From positions 186,001 to 250,000 of the forward strand of contig NZ_JAPIVS010000001.1 of NCBI RefSeq assembly GCF_026239695.1: 64,000 nucleotides of DNA, in the 5' to 3' direction. The DNA comes from Pedobacter sp. MC2016-15. GTDB lineage: Bacteria; Bacteroidota; Bacteroidia; Sphingobacteriales; Sphingobacteriaceae. Positions 63,882 to 64,000 of the stretch are shown here, piece after piece (the stretch's first letter is position 1; every line of letters starts with the position of its first letter). Below the pieces are notes generated by a model. It ran no database searches. It saw nothing but the letters and a program-made list of their open reading frames with translations, and was not told the origin of the DNA. The position numbers and the translations under genes are program-made.

Positions 63882-64000
63882 TCAGAATGAATATCCCAAA
63901 GTCAGCCTTGCTTCTGTTGGGGGAAAAGGAACATACGCAAACAATCCGGTTGGTCGTGTCCAGGCACTGCCATAATTAAGACGGTTGAAAACATTGTTTA
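63882..64000 (-). CDS. C-terminal end of a TonB-dependent receptor (truncated by window edge)
   Basis: An open frame on the minus strand runs from the right edge to a TGA at 63882-63884. It ends NNVFNRLNYGSAWTRP and PPTEARLTLGYSF, with the NVF motif and terminal aromatic residue typical of TonB-dependent outer-membrane receptors. The gene is convergent with the SDR gene. Only about 38 residues are visible, so the receptor class cannot be told. Confidence 0.7.
   Translation of the reverse strand, partial: NNVFNRLNYGSAWTRPTGLFAYVPFPPTEARLTLGYSF

Noticed and set aside
55590..64000. Second attachment site matching the tRNA-Ser 3' end
   Set aside because: I found no direct repeat of the last about 20 bases of the tRNA within the window.

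Overview
The window looks like a chromosomal segment of a Bacteroidota bacterium, most likely family Sphingobacteriaceae (Pedobacter-like). The evidence is a SusC/SusD pair with an adjacent ECF sigma factor and FecR anti-sigma factor, a GH92 mannosidase, twin-arginine Gfo/Idh/MocA proteins, DUF983, a Bacteroidota-type LptD, and promoters of the TTG-N(18-22)-TAnnTTTG type. The genus is an inference; no rRNA is present.

Layout. 1-2568: a minus-strand pair, a proline-rich protein with a transglutaminase-like Cys-His-Asp domain followed 5 bp later by a secreted protein cut by the window edge. 2703-21944: a carbohydrate locus holding three exported Gfo/Idh/MocA oxidoreductases, an exported Hyi-like sugar isomerase/epimerase, GH92, a SUMF1-type protein, SusD, SusC with an STN domain, FecR and an ECF sigma factor; a glucan phosphorylase-like protein without its PLP lysine and an M1 peptidase lie beside it. 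I infer an outer-membrane uptake and trans-envelope signalling system coupled to oxidative glycan breakdown. 22070-29334: a PLP-dependent sulfur amino acid enzyme and a signalling cluster of two PAS/GAF histidine kinases and two stand-alone receivers. 29356-55415: mostly housekeeping genes: cinA, lptD, an amidase, an MCE protein, rnz, purC, phoH, serA-serC, rpe, pnp, rpsO, a Crp-like regulator, ddl, a PASTA protein, mltG and yihY.

55478-62099 is accessory. A tRNA-Ser(TGA) gene is followed by a tyrosine integrase remnant, a short interspersed repeat present twice, a frameshifted HExxH protein, uncharacterised membrane proteins, an orphan DUF6922-like protein, and a minus-strand run of five poorly known genes (secreted thioredoxin-like, HTH-like, helical with an antitoxin-like tail, DUF6934-like, and a 64-residue protein). 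62100-63087 has no convincing gene but holds two convergent structured elements with identical core motifs on different stems, and a long imperfect palindrome. The window closes with an SDR oxidoreductase and the C-terminus of a TonB-dependent receptor.

The most unusual signals are non-coding. At 62355-62543 two copies of a structured element share CCGCGCGA, GTGGAAAT and AGAC while their stems differ in sequence but keep pairing. At 38334-38577 two convergent genes each end in a terminator hairpin with unrelated outer stems but nearly identical cores of about 39 nt. Several genes also have a -7 box so close to the start that leaderless transcription is predicted.
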